Source: Arcuatula senhousia (lineage: Eukaryota > Mollusca > Bivalvia > Mytilida > Mytilidae). Taken from it: DNA of 64,000 nucleotides. The notes under the pieces are model-generated. The model was not told where the DNA came from and searched no databases. It worked only from the letters and a program-made list of their open reading frames with translations. The DNA is taken from positions 7,681,001 through 7,745,000 of the forward strand of contig OZ020309.1 of NCBI GenBank assembly GCA_963971305.1. The letters are read 5' to 3'. Both the position numbers and the translations under genes were made by a program. This document shows, piece after piece, positions 45,905 to 56,357 of the stretch. Positions within the stretch are counted from its first letter, which is position 1. Each line of letters opens with the position of its first letter.

Positions 45905-46434
45905 AAAGGCCGCGTTCACACTGAGCAAAACTCATAGTAGTTTAAATGTCGTCCGCACTAACATTAAACAGCAATGCGTTCACACTGTAAAATTTCGATG
46001 TTTACATGTAGTTTAAATGTTGTGTTCAAAACATGCATTCGATACTTAATGTAGTCCTGTGAGGGTTTAATGTACAATGGATTTTGCATATTTCTTTTGA
46101 ATAAACGGAATGCATATGCATAAATTTCATTGGAAAGCTTTTTTTTAGATACATACCAAAGTGTATCTTACTCTAATTTTATCACAAGGTTGGGCGGAGC
46201 TTAATTTTCTCGATCTTTTATGTAGGATTTAAATGAAGAAGTCCGAAATAATTGACCCGTGACCAACCCGGTCAATAAAATAGAGTTATACCAACATTTT
46301 CTCGGGTGAGTGAAAAAAGAGGGGCACATAAATCGTCAAAATAATAATGTATATGTACGGCAAAGCGGGATATGATTTCATTACAAGTGTTGCCAATTCG
46401 GATCTATTTTTTGTAGGCAAGGGGCCAGCTATAT

Positions 46435-47095
46435 CAGAAAAAAAAATGAACATGCAAAGGTGATAAAATGATGAAGTTGAGGATACGGGGACGCAAGTCT
46501 AATCAGGGATAAGGGTGTACTAAAAACAAGGAGGGATGGGAAGCCTCCTGCATAGGGATCCTATTGGTTCATATTATATACTCATATAAAAATCTTTATT
46601 TTGATTAGCTTAGAGGTTTTCACGTGACATGGTATCGCATGGTAAGGTCACCCTCTCGTGAGAATTTGCACGTGGCCCCACGAATTTTCTTCAATATTGT
46701 ATGGGCTGTAATTTTTCCCATGAAAAAAGGTTAACATGCCCGAAATATGTTTAAAATTTAAAATTAAAATTGTTTCATTTAAATATTAGATATAATATAA
46801 CAGTTATCACCCTAGATGATATGTGACCCGGCATTTCTTTTTCCTCGAAAAGTAAGGTCACCCTCGGGGCAAGCCCTTGGGTGACCTTACTTTCTTGGGG
46901 AAAGAAACCACCGGGTCACACACCAACTAGAGTGATAATTGTATATTCTCTTAACAAGGCATAAAGCAGGGTTCTTTAACGTGTGAAGAACATGATTTTT
47001 TCCTAACACGTTGCACCACTATGATTTGCGGTCAGGTTTTTACATGTGTAGCCTGACGACGCGGCATTCTGACGGACTGCCCCATTCAGCCACCG
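46435..47095 (-). repeat. SINE-like element interrupted by a foldback
   Basis: Its 3' half (46435-46570: 'ggtgataaaatgatgaagtt', 'gcctcctgcatagggatcct') and 5' half (46950-47095: 'gcagggttctttaacgtgtg', 'gacggactgccccattcagc') match adjacent parts of the SINE family. They are separated by 46571-46948, which holds the foldback. Confidence 0.55.
46798..46942. repeat. Foldback element, about 60-bp arms
   Basis: The arms run from CAGTTATCACCCTAGATGAT to its inverse ACTAGAGTGATAATTG. The apex is GTAAGGTCACCCTCGGGG / CCCTTGGGTGACCTTAC (46854-46890). It inserts in the SINE above. Confidence 0.75.
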
Positions 47096-47403
47096 GTTAA
47101 ACATTCCAGTCGTTTTTTTTTTGACAATGCGGCACACCTGACATCAAGTTTCAGAGCGCTTTTTAATGGATTTTAACCGACAACTTAGCGTTGCTTCGGG
47201 TCCGCGCCGGTATTTATGTATAGCAATATCATTTATAGCAATATCTTTAAAAATAATACAAACGGACGAATGGACTAAAGCGCCAAAATTGAAGATGTGT
47301 GTAAAACAAAAAAAAACACATAAAAAAACAGTAAATCAAAATCCATACTCATTTCATATTTAAAGGCCTATTTGCCAAATCAACATTATCATAGTTTACT
47401 AAC

Positions 47404-49293
47404 TTACTTATTTAGGCCTTTTGTACCTAGGTGGTACATAGGCCACTGATGATACGCCTCCATTCTGTTCTGTTTTGGGCCAGTCTGACTAGGTCTTGCC
47501 ATCTCTTGGGTAGTGTTTCTCCTCCATGTATTTCTAGGTCTTCCAACTCTTCTTTTGCCCTGTGGATTCCATTGCAAAGCTTGCCGTGTGATGGAACTGG
47601 TGGGTTTTCTCAGTGTATGGCCTATCCATCTCCATTTCCTTTTCTTGATATCCTGTTCCAAAGGGAACTAGCTGATTCTTTCCCATAGATCGATGTTCTT
47701 GATCTTTTCTGGCCATCTGATGTTTATTATTCGTCTCAGGCAATTGTTTATGAAAACCTGCAGCTTGTTAAGTTGGTTTTTTTGTTGTTTTCCAGGTTTC
47801 ACATCCATAGAGCAAGATGGTTTTTACATTAGATCTTTGTATTGCTTGAGATGTTGCCAGCTCTCCAGATGGTTTCCATCATTTTGAAAGCAGTTCTTGC
47901 TTTCCCAAAACTGGCCTTAATGTCAAGCTCTGAGCCACCTATGCTGTCCAAGATACTTCCAAGAAAGACAAAGGACTCTACTTCTTCTAATGATGTTGTG
48001 TTAACATGCAACCTGGTTTGGTTATTAGTGTTTGCTTTAAGCACTTTGGTTTTCTTTGTGCTGATAACAAATCCTGATTCTGCAGCTCTTCTAACTACTC
48101 GGGTCAGTTTATCCTGCATTTGTTGCTAGTTATCAGATAGTAAGGCGATGTCATCAGCAAAGTCAAGATCATCAAGTTGGTCTCGCAAGGTCCATTGCAT
48201 CCCATTTCTTCTGTTGTTGGTAGCTTGTTTCATGATCCGGTCTACAGCCAAGAGGAAAAGCAGAGGTGATAGTAAACATCCCTGTCTTACACCTGTTGAT
48301 ATTTCAAATGGTTCAAAGAGTTTGCCTTCATGCAGGATTCTACTTTGCATTCCTGAGTAAGTATTTTTGATGATGGAAACATACTTCTCAGGAATTCCAT
48401 AGGGTCTCATAAGTTGCGACATTACTTCTCTGTCCAGACTATCAAAAGCTTTGTGGAAGTCAATGAAAACTGTGTAGATTGAGTTGTTGAACTCTTGTGG
48501 TTGTTCAAGAATGATTCGTAGTATCAGCACATGATCTAATTTGCCGAAACCCAGCTTGATTGTCTCTAAGCTTGGAGTCAACAGCACTTTTCATTCTTTG
48601 TAACATCACTCTGTTTAGAACTTTCCCTGATACTGATAGTAGCATTATTCCTCTGTAGTTATCACACAGGCTTAAGTCTCCTTTTTTAGCTAACTTCACC
48701 AGATTACCAGCTTTCCAGTCCATTGGTACTATTTCCTCTTCCCAAATCTTGCCAATTAACTCATATAGCATCACAGTTGTTGTGTTGATGTCTGCTTTGA
48801 GGATTTCTGCTGTGATGTTATCTGGACCAGGAGACTTGTTATTCTTCAGATGTTGGATAGCATTTGTAGTTTCATCTGCAGGTGGTATGTCAGCCTTTTG
48901 TATGGGTGGTTGTTGATTGGGTACTGAGCTGAAATGTTCAACCCATCTTTTCATCTGTTCTTCTGGCGTTTTTAAAGTTATGTCATTTCTATCTTTAATA
49001 GGATGACTTCCTTTTCTGAACTTGTTGGTCAGTGCTCTTATAGTGTCATACAGGGCTTTGATGTTGTTTTGTCTAGCTGCCACCTCTGCTTTGGCTGTTA
49101 GGGTTGTCACAAAGCTTCTTTTATCTTTTCTTGCACTGATTTTGACCTCCTTGTCAGCTTGTGTATATATCTCTTGTGCTCTTTGTTTTGCTGCTCTTGT
49201 TCTGCAGTTATTCAGTGTCTCTTTCACCTTTTTTCTCTTTTCAACTTTGATGAGTGTTTCATGAGATATCCATTCTTTATGTTTTCTTGTCAT
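47404..49293 (-). pseudogene. Reverse transcriptase and C-terminal region of the non-LTR retrotransposon
   Basis: Segment 49293-48505 covers a linker and the RT start (NNKSPGPDNITAEILK, LAKKGDLSLCDNYRGIMLLS). A frameshift at about 48540-48590 separates it from VFIDFHKAFDSLDREVM, GVRQGCLLSPLLF and LDFADDIALLSDN (48587-48127). FADD is the catalytic box. A single TAG (48124-48126) precedes 'QDKLTRVVRRAAESGFVIST' and the thumb (48119-47829). After another break comes a C-terminal [11 protein letters not shown]...[14 protein letters not shown] region to about 47410. All RT blocks are present in order, so this is a recently inactivated copy. Confidence 0.85.
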
Positions 49294-49333
49294 ACGCCCG
49301 ACAGTTGTTTCGCTGGTAGATGTTAGAATAGTC

Positions 49334-50323
49334 TTAACTTGTTCTCAGTAGTTTTCCGTTGAGGTTGTATCTACTGCACTGTTCTGAAGTATTACAACTG
49401 AAGAACTTCAGTTTGATGTTCCCGACAATGAGGTGATGATCAGATGCTGCATCGGCACCTCTTTTAACTCTCACATCCAGGAGGCTTCTTCGAAATTTTC
49501 TAGAGATGCAAATGTGATCTATTTGATTTTCTGTCTTTAAATCTGGAGATACCCATGTAGCCAGATGACACGGTTTGTGTGGGAAGATAGTGTCTCCAAT
49601 GACCATGTCATGTGTAGCACAAAAAATGTCAAAAAGTTCTCCATTCTCATTCATCAGACCAATTCCTCTTTTGCCCATGATTTCTTCAAAACCAATATTT
49701 TCAACTCCAACTTTGGCGTTTATATCTCCCATTAAAACGGTAACATCTCTCATATTGCATTTCATGATGGTTTCCTCTAGAGGCTGGTAGTATTGCTTTT
49801 TTGTTTCTTCCTCAGCGTCATTCGTTGGTGCATAACATTGAATAATATTAAGAGAAAACTTTTTGTTTGTTGTTTTAAATTTTGCAGTAACTACCCTAGG
49901 ACTAACAGGTTCCAAGCCTATGAGTGTTTTCTGAGCTTCTCGTGATAGCATGATAGCTACTCCCTCTGAGTGTATGGCATTATCATTCATGTGTCCTGAG
50001 AATAAAATGGTTTCCCCAGATGTTAAATGTTTTTATCCTACTTTCTTCCATCTAACTTCTGATATTCCAAGAATATCTATTCTGTACTGTTTCATCTCAA
50101 TTGCAATGATTTGCGACTTTCCAGTGATATTCATGGAGCGTACATTCCAGCATGCCACCTTTGTGACATACTTAAGACTAAAGGGCTTCCGCCTGGTTGT
50201 TTCCTTTCGGCTTTGACCACCTGACATCAATCTCCCTCTGGTTGAAGGCCCTCTTTTTCTTAAGTATAAATTATTTCGCGTATCATTCAGTGTGTCTGTA
50301 ATCGGAAATTTACCTCTGAGCAA
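49334..50323 (-). pseudogene. Endonuclease domain of the non-LTR retrotransposon
   Basis: From 50180 the frame reads ACWNVRSMNITGKSQII and GISEVRWKKVG, the start of an AP-endonuclease-like (EEP) fold. An in-frame TAA (about 50031-50033) follows. It continues HMNDNAIHSEGVAIMLS, YAPTNDAEEETK, VLMGDINAKVG, ATWVSPDLKTENQIDHICIS and SDHHLIV. The catalytic D of GDINAKVG, the QIDHI motif and SDHHLI are intact, so only the stop and a frameshift at about 49345 disable it. Confidence 0.85.
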
Positions 50324-50329
50324 GGGATT

Positions 50330-51005
50330 GGCTTACCCAAAGGCTCCAGGTTTATTTTTTGAAGGCTTCTGGACAGAGCCTTCCCCTTCCGGGCCACTGG
50401 CCGGTGGAGTTCCTGTGAGCCCTTTGCCGTTGTAGCTTTCTTGTGCCATCATCCGCCGGGGTGGTGGAAACTCCACTATTTATCCATAGCTGGATCTGGT
50501 TGAAAGAAGCAAAGGTGTACCAAAGGGGTAATCAGTATCATAAAATCATAAAACCGTAAAGACAAAGACAAAACCGTCAGACAAAATATTACAACAAAAC
50601 AAACCACATAACAACATAAAACACACACACACATAGAAACGGTGATGAAATCAGAGTATCCTTCTCTTAGATGAGCTGTCTTCCCAGACTATTGACTCTC
50701 ATCTAGCCACACTATTTACCCATAGCTGGGACAAGGATGATGAGTGTTAGGGCATGTCCACACACCGGTGGGCCTACACACTGTATCTCGAGGGGCCTTG
50801 CTCCTCCGAGATCCTCTACAGTTAAGCCTAGGGTACTGGACTCTAGTTTCCGTACATTGCCACGAGGAGGCACTGTACAAATCTTAGACTGGTAAAGGCT
50901 TTGTACTGGCAAGAAAGACTGACGCACTCGGCTTTCTTTTTCACCCACGTACGTAGGCTAGCCAGCGGCAAGGTACATGTAGAGTCTTCGACCTCCCCCC
51001 ACTAG
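50330..51005 (-). other. GC-rich 5' leader of the non-LTR retrotransposon
   Basis: It has GC-rich blocks near 50380-50480 (GGGCCACTGGCCGGTGGAGT) and 50690-51005, including 'ccattctcatctagccacac'-like repeats of 'ttacccatagctgg' (50490 and 50712). It is not coding in any consistent frame. Probably an internal promoter/5'UTR; its exact start is uncertain. Confidence 0.5.
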
Positions 51006-51257
51006 ACGCATATCCAATCTCTATGGCTTTGCAACCATTAGCACACTATCAACAATCATGATAGTTTATCTGTTTATGTTTTCTGTACATTTAAATTACA
51101 TGTACACTTGCATTAAATAATGTGAACATTTAATATGTCAAGTCATTTAATTTGGGTTTATCAATGAGAACAAATTAAATGTGAAACTGGTTTTTAGTAC
51201 ATTAAACTACTTCTACACATGTTTCCTCGAAACAACGTCGGTGTGAACGCGACCAAA

Positions 51258-54200
51258 GATAGATCAGTATTTAAACGGCCAGTTTCTTTGCCATTGAATT
51301 CACGCTTCAATGTCGCCAAAATGTTCTGTATCTCAGGATCAGGTCTATTACACATAAGATAATTTTGTGATGTCAGGATGACTCTTTATAACAGGTAATA
51401 TTTGAAGAAAAAAAACAATGAGATTATTTGGAGCATTGGGCTTATTTTGTTTTTTTAAAGCATTAGGTATTTGATACCATATGGGTACAAAAACTAGTCA
51501 TATGAGATAAAAATGGTTTTGTTCTTTTTCATTTTTAAAAAATTCATTCCCCTACGAAAACCCATTGATATATAACTACCCCTTTACAAAAGCTGTAAAA
51601 GTTTTTAACATTTTCAAATATTCCAGTAGAATTGTCAATTTCTTGTTGATAGAAAGATCCATGCCTAAATGTAAATATAATTAGTAATATATCATAATAC
51701 GCCAGAATTACTTTTAAATATCCTTCAGTTACGTTACAACCTATCGTTGACACCACAATTGTTCTAATATTACCTTTATTGGAAATAAACGTTGGGAAAT
51801 AAATATACGCTTCAATCAATTGTTGAAATAGGATTTAAGGAAATTTCTAATAATTAGACAATGGAAAATAATTTACACCTCTAATGGACCAGTATCTTGT
51901 TTCTATATCATTATTTCGATTGTTTCTAGAATACATTATGAACTTTTATATTAAACATGGCTTCAATTATAATAAGCAATAACATGTAAAGCACACAATC
52001 TTTAAGAATATATTTTCAATTTAAGAATTAAACATTTCATTCAACTCCTACATATGATTATAAAAATGACAATATGACAATATATCGAAAAGTGTTTACA
52101 TAGTACCCGAAGTACAATTCGCCTCAGAAAACTCATCAGAAATAATTCATTAAAATTGCTGAAGAAGTAGGCAAATCAAACTATGGATGACACTGTGCTG
52201 AAATAATAACTTACTATCGACCAATAGCATCCCTTAGTTCTCCGAGGTCAGACATGTTGAGCATTGGATGTGACTATTTTTCATATATTTTCATTTAGAG
52301 GAGGAATTGAAGAGGAATAAATTTCCGAAATGGCCATACAACTCGTAAAATTAATTGCAGTTGGTCTCAAGTTCATTTACTCCTTATCCGTTCATAAGTT
52401 TGTCTTTAATGCCGTGTGGAGATGGTAGAACAATTCCCCGTGTCTCAGATATATGCACTTTATTTTTCTTAGATATGGTGTACTTGTACATGAGATTATA
52501 TTCCATCTGTAGACTTTCTTTCTAATCATTATCACTTTAATAATTTATGTAAATTCTAAAACCTAAGGTTCAACTCACTGTATGCATCATAATTTGTGCC
52601 TAAGGCTAAATATAACTGATATTATTGAATATTCGGATTTTATTCGGTTTTATGTATTTTTAACACTTTTCACACCCTGTCACACGAAGTGACGAGGTAT
52701 TATGTTATACCTTCAGTTTTTTTCTGTCCGTCCGTCTGTCCGTCCCCCGAAGGTTTTCGAGTGATAACTTGAAAATACGTCAAGGGATTTAAATGATATT
52801 TTGCACAGCTGTTGAATACAATAAAATACAGGTCAAGATCGAAAAAATATTGAAGATTTGCCACTTTGTAAAGTTTGAAAATAATGAAATTTTCTGGTCT
52901 AGGAAAGATAACTCATTTCTTTTTCGTCTATTTACATGTATAGTATATACAGTATATTATACAAATATCTTTAACTATTGTTGAATATCGTGGCGGGGTA
53001 TCATTTCATTTCCCATTAGATGCACTATTTTTGAATTGTTGATTTCTTATATTTAGGTTCTACATTGTAGTGCTGCTGATGAGGAATGAATTTCCCAAAT
53101 GGCCATACGGCTCATACAAATAATTGCAGTTGGAGTTAACATATTCGTTGTAGTCTCGTGTTCGTTTACTCCATATCCTTTTATAAAATAGTATGGCAAC
53201 AATTTCCATATCAGGCTCTATATGAGATTTGGGCTACATGTATGCTTCAGGTTGCAAGGATTATTACCTCTGACTGATGTGAGTCAAATATGAAATATTA
53301 GACCTTGCTATACCTCGATCAAAGAGAACTGTTCATGGTAGTTAGAAGGACTCCTGAACAGGACACCATATTCCACATGGGTTTTTATCACCCAGCTGCA
53401 ACACTCGTATATATTATACAGTTCAAGTGTACAATTTGGAATTATACATAATTCATGAAATTTCAGTAAATAACGACTTAGGACTTAATTTGTAAACATG
53501 TTTCTGTATAACTGCTCTTTTGAAGCTTACGGCAAAACCAACTAACATATACATGTAAGTTTTGGCCTTTGATCTGTGATAAGTCTTTATTCTTTTCTCT
53601 GTGAAAACTAGTTGTTTCATTTTCTATCAGACAGTGTGCACAAAAAACAAATCAATGTACTATGGCACAGGCTCAAATGTTTCTAAGCATTGAGCAAACA
53701 TATGCTCAAAAGCTGCTCCAATTAGGGGAAGAAAATACAAAATTTAAAATATGGACTAGGCAGAAGTATGCAGAAATTATTGAATAAAGGTAATAACAAA
53801 ATTACCGAACTTGGTGAAGCAATCTCAAATGTCCATAAAAAGAGACAAAACAAGGAAGAGACCGCAATGTACTGACTTGGTACAGGCATTTCAAAAGAAA
53901 TGGTGGGTAAAACCAGGTTTTAAGGCGCCCCAAACCATCTTCTAGATCTTCCATTGCGAACTTTAGGTCCGATAGTGACACAAAACACAAAAGGTTTGTG
54001 ATGACATATCAGGGATGCTAAGGTGATCATCTCAGTACATCAACCAGCCAAACACTAATCAAAGCAAGAACTAACCATTTTGTCTAACATGATATTGTTT
54101 TTTTCTACCAGTGGCTGATAACGAAGAAAGAACTTTTAATAGATCGTATGAGACGTATTTTCTTATAATCTTGATCTAATAGTCGGTTAGGGAGAAAACG

Positions 54201-54289
54201 GTGTCGGATCAAAAAATCTGAAAAATGTGTACAAATATCGAATTAGTTGTGAAATACAGACACCGTATGCAGTTGACGTTTGTGTATTA
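51258..54289. repeat. Gene-free interval with scattered repeat copies
   Basis: Two diverged copies of an interspersed repeat ('atttccgaaatggccataca' at 52320, 'atttcccaaatggccatacg' at 53090, each followed by 'aattgcagttgg') lie about 770 bp apart. A GTCCGTCCGTCTGTCCGTCC block with the shared core is at 52700-52810. An ATAAAGGTAATAACAAA repeat is at 53785-53960. Everything else is AT-rich without signal. Confidence 0.55.
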
Positions 54290-55510
54290 CTTTCCAGGTA
54301 AGGAAAACTAATAATTTTAAAATTAAAATCGTCTGTTTAATCGTAATTTTTTGTACTGAGATGACCACCCGGGTCAAATTCGAGATGTAGATCCAAGAGT
54401 TATGTAAACCAAGAGGATTCCGTGGTTTCCTTAATCTCTAGTTCTGGAGGATATATTGAAGAAATCCATCTGCCAAACGACGAGTTGTTGAAAAAGAGGA
54501 CATCATCAATATATCTGAAAGTGAGATTAAATGACCTTGCTTCTTTCATCTTTTTGTTCTTTATGAGATCCTGAAGAAATTTTTTCGTGTGGCGATGTGG
54601 TATACAAAGTTGAAAAACTAAAAGTTTTCAAAGAATGAACCTCAGAGAATGACCGGGATTTAGAATTATCTGACAAATCTTTTGAGTTCTTAAAATCCAC
54701 ATATGTTTAATTCCACTACGATTATATATAGTGTCACACAGTATGCTTGTTGTCCTACTTTGACAGCAGACAATATATTAGTAAGTTGAACATACATTTT
54801 TGTAGTTGAACACGATGAAGATCCGGCTATATATCTTTCTTTGTTCGGATTGTTGTGAAGTTAAGGTATCCAGTACAAATATGTAAACTGTTCTATGCTC
54901 TTCATAATCATATAGTGTTTTGCATTTTCAATATTTTTGGTAGAGCGCCTCTGATGAGTCTTGAATAGACGAAACGCGTGTCAGGCGTAGCAAAATTTAT
55001 TGTCTGGAACTTTGTTGTCATTTTTATTTCATTTTCCTTTTTGAAGGATATATTTAAAGAGGACATGAAAGAGTTATGGTTGGCTATGATCTCATTATTG
55101 TCAAATGATGTCCTCGTGTATGTAGCACTATCAGATGATTTACCATTTTTGCATAATTTTTGAATCAGACATTTGTAGTAATGTGCTTTACATACAAAAA
55201 CTATGTTGTTGGAAGCTTGTCTGCCGGTGTGACAACATATTTGTCATGAAAGGAAGAGAGACAATTGAGAGCTTCACGATCTCTGAATACGGAACATGGC
55301 CGAGGATTAAAAAGACATTTCGTAAGTTTATCTATTCGGCTGCGTACAAGAGATCGGATAGTTCTTACCCAGTCTGACAGTGACTTAAGTTCTAGCTCTT
55401 GGTCCACCTCCCGTTTTATCCAGGCCCCCTGAATTTAGGTCCATGGGAAACCACATTGCGTAAGAAATCGTCTTCAATTATCTTAAGATTACCTAGATGA
55501 GTTAAGTAGT
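54290..55510 (-). pseudogene. Penelope-like reverse transcriptase remnant D
   Basis: On the minus strand the order is: FLRNVVSHGPKFRGP (about 55470-55430); LSDWVRTIRSLVRSRIDKLTK and YVVTPADK (55370-55210); a decayed stretch to about 55040. Next is an inserted hammerhead repeat. Then come YLYWIP (about 54870), FSFSTLYTT (about 54615), ARSFNLTFRYIDDVLFFNNS (54545-54490), and LDLHLEFD with a DDFNF segment ending near 54290. This is almost the whole RT with YIDD intact but with many stops and frameshifts. Relative to copies A and B it is a separate subfamily. Confidence 0.7.
54890..55033 (+). ncRNA. Hammerhead ribozyme (type I), best-preserved copy
   Basis: All core elements are present in order. 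Stem I 5' is GCGCCT (54945-54950), core CTGATGA (54951-54957), and stem II GTC-TTGAATA-GAC (54958-54970). Core GAAA is 54971-54974, then a minimal stem III in CGCGTGTC (54975-54982) ending in the GUC cleavage triplet. Stem I 3' is AGGCGT (54983-54988), pairing six positions with GCGCCT (one G-U). Very short stem III is typical of hammerheads found in Penelope-like elements and retrozymes. Cleavage would fall after C54982. Flanking sequence (TTTGGTAGA upstream, AAAATTTATTGTCTGGAACT downstream) is shared with the copies at 16600 and 36120. It interrupts remnant D on the opposite strand. Confidence 0.8.
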
Positions 55511-56357
55511 CGTCCACCTAAGAATCATGCAAAATTGAAGAAAAGTGATTCATCGATCAAAAGGCTACAGTGGTTTATTTTTAACAAAAGATATTTCAAA
55601 GTATACAAAATAAGAAATAAATAACAATTTGCTCATTACTGTCTGATCCTGAGAGAAATCTTGACATTTTGTTACAATGGTTTCTATTGAAATTATAGAC
55701 AGTTTAAAGAGTTATCTCCCTTTCTTACCATTTTCCAATGCATTCTATATATTTTTTCTCTCAGGACCAACGCTTGTTTGGAAAAAGAGTACAAAATATC
55801 GAATCAGAGTGCTAGTAGGAGTAACATATCAAAAATAAAGTGGTGTAGGCTTTCCACCCATGAATCGCTTTTTGCGTGGTTCTTATAAAAAGTGGTACTT
55901 AATGTCTAAAGAGCTTACCAACGAGGAGAAGACTCCAGCCTACTATTACCTGCTAAAAAGTAACCTTTCTATACTCTTAAAACCTATAATAATTGCATGT
56001 AGGAGATGCAATTTTTTTTGTCCCTTTGATTACAAAGTTTTGATAACAAACGTTAAAATAGAACACATAAAGTTTAGAAATTGATCACGGTTCTAAAAGG
56101 CTCAATTTTTTAGCTAAGGTGCTATGCATGTTATAAGTCATTGACAGTGCAACAAGTTTCATTGGTTTGTATGGTTACCTTTTCCTCCGGAGTTACAATG
56201 TTTAAAGGGTTTTAATCAATTGTTACCAGTTGTCAGTAGCGTAACTTGATCTTCACCTCAAAAATAACAACAGCCTTGTAAGTTGTCCTTATAATCTCTG
56301 ACTTCAATCATTCTGGCAATATATTATTGGAAGCTCTGCTTTCATAATTTTTTTCAG
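55511..56357. other. No gene recognised
   Basis: AT-rich. A 74-codon frame at 55860-56084 has no recognisable motif. Confidence 0.45.

Larger units (their letters stand above)
47395..51005 (-). mobile_element. Near full-length non-LTR retrotransposon (EN-RT), inactive
   Basis: On the minus strand, a GC-rich 5' leader (51005-50330) precedes a long ORF region broken by a few mutations, ending in a short 3' tail (TAAATAAGTAAGTTAGTAA at about 47400). The endonuclease, RT and C-terminal parts are listed separately. The single-ORF EN-RT layout, short 3' end and endonuclease often annotated as 'craniofacial development protein 2-like' suggest an RTE-like or related clade; I cannot assign it firmly. 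It is inserted in TIR element 4. Confidence 0.8.
45905..51257. mobile_element. TIR element 4 (GGYCGCGTTCACACYGA termini) containing nested insertions
   Basis: The left end is GGCCGCGTTCACACTGA (45908) and the inverted right end GGTCGCGTTCACACCGA (51254): 15 of 17 identical. AAA flanks each end (45905-45907 and 51255-51257), a possible 3-bp duplication, weak in AT-rich DNA. Subterminal words of the type ACATTTAAACTA recur at both sides (45940, 46015, 51130, 51205). Without the nested SINE and retrotransposon it would be about 1 kb. Confidence 0.6.

Noticed and set aside
45905..45907. AAA as a proven target duplication of element 4
   Set aside because: Three A bases in AT-rich DNA are too likely by chance; the TIR match is the real evidence.
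53065..53125. Possible hammerhead (CTGATGA, GGAA...TTCC stem, near-GAAA)
   Set aside because: The GAAA core reads CAAA here, stem III does not pair in the required register, and no complementary stem I strands exist.
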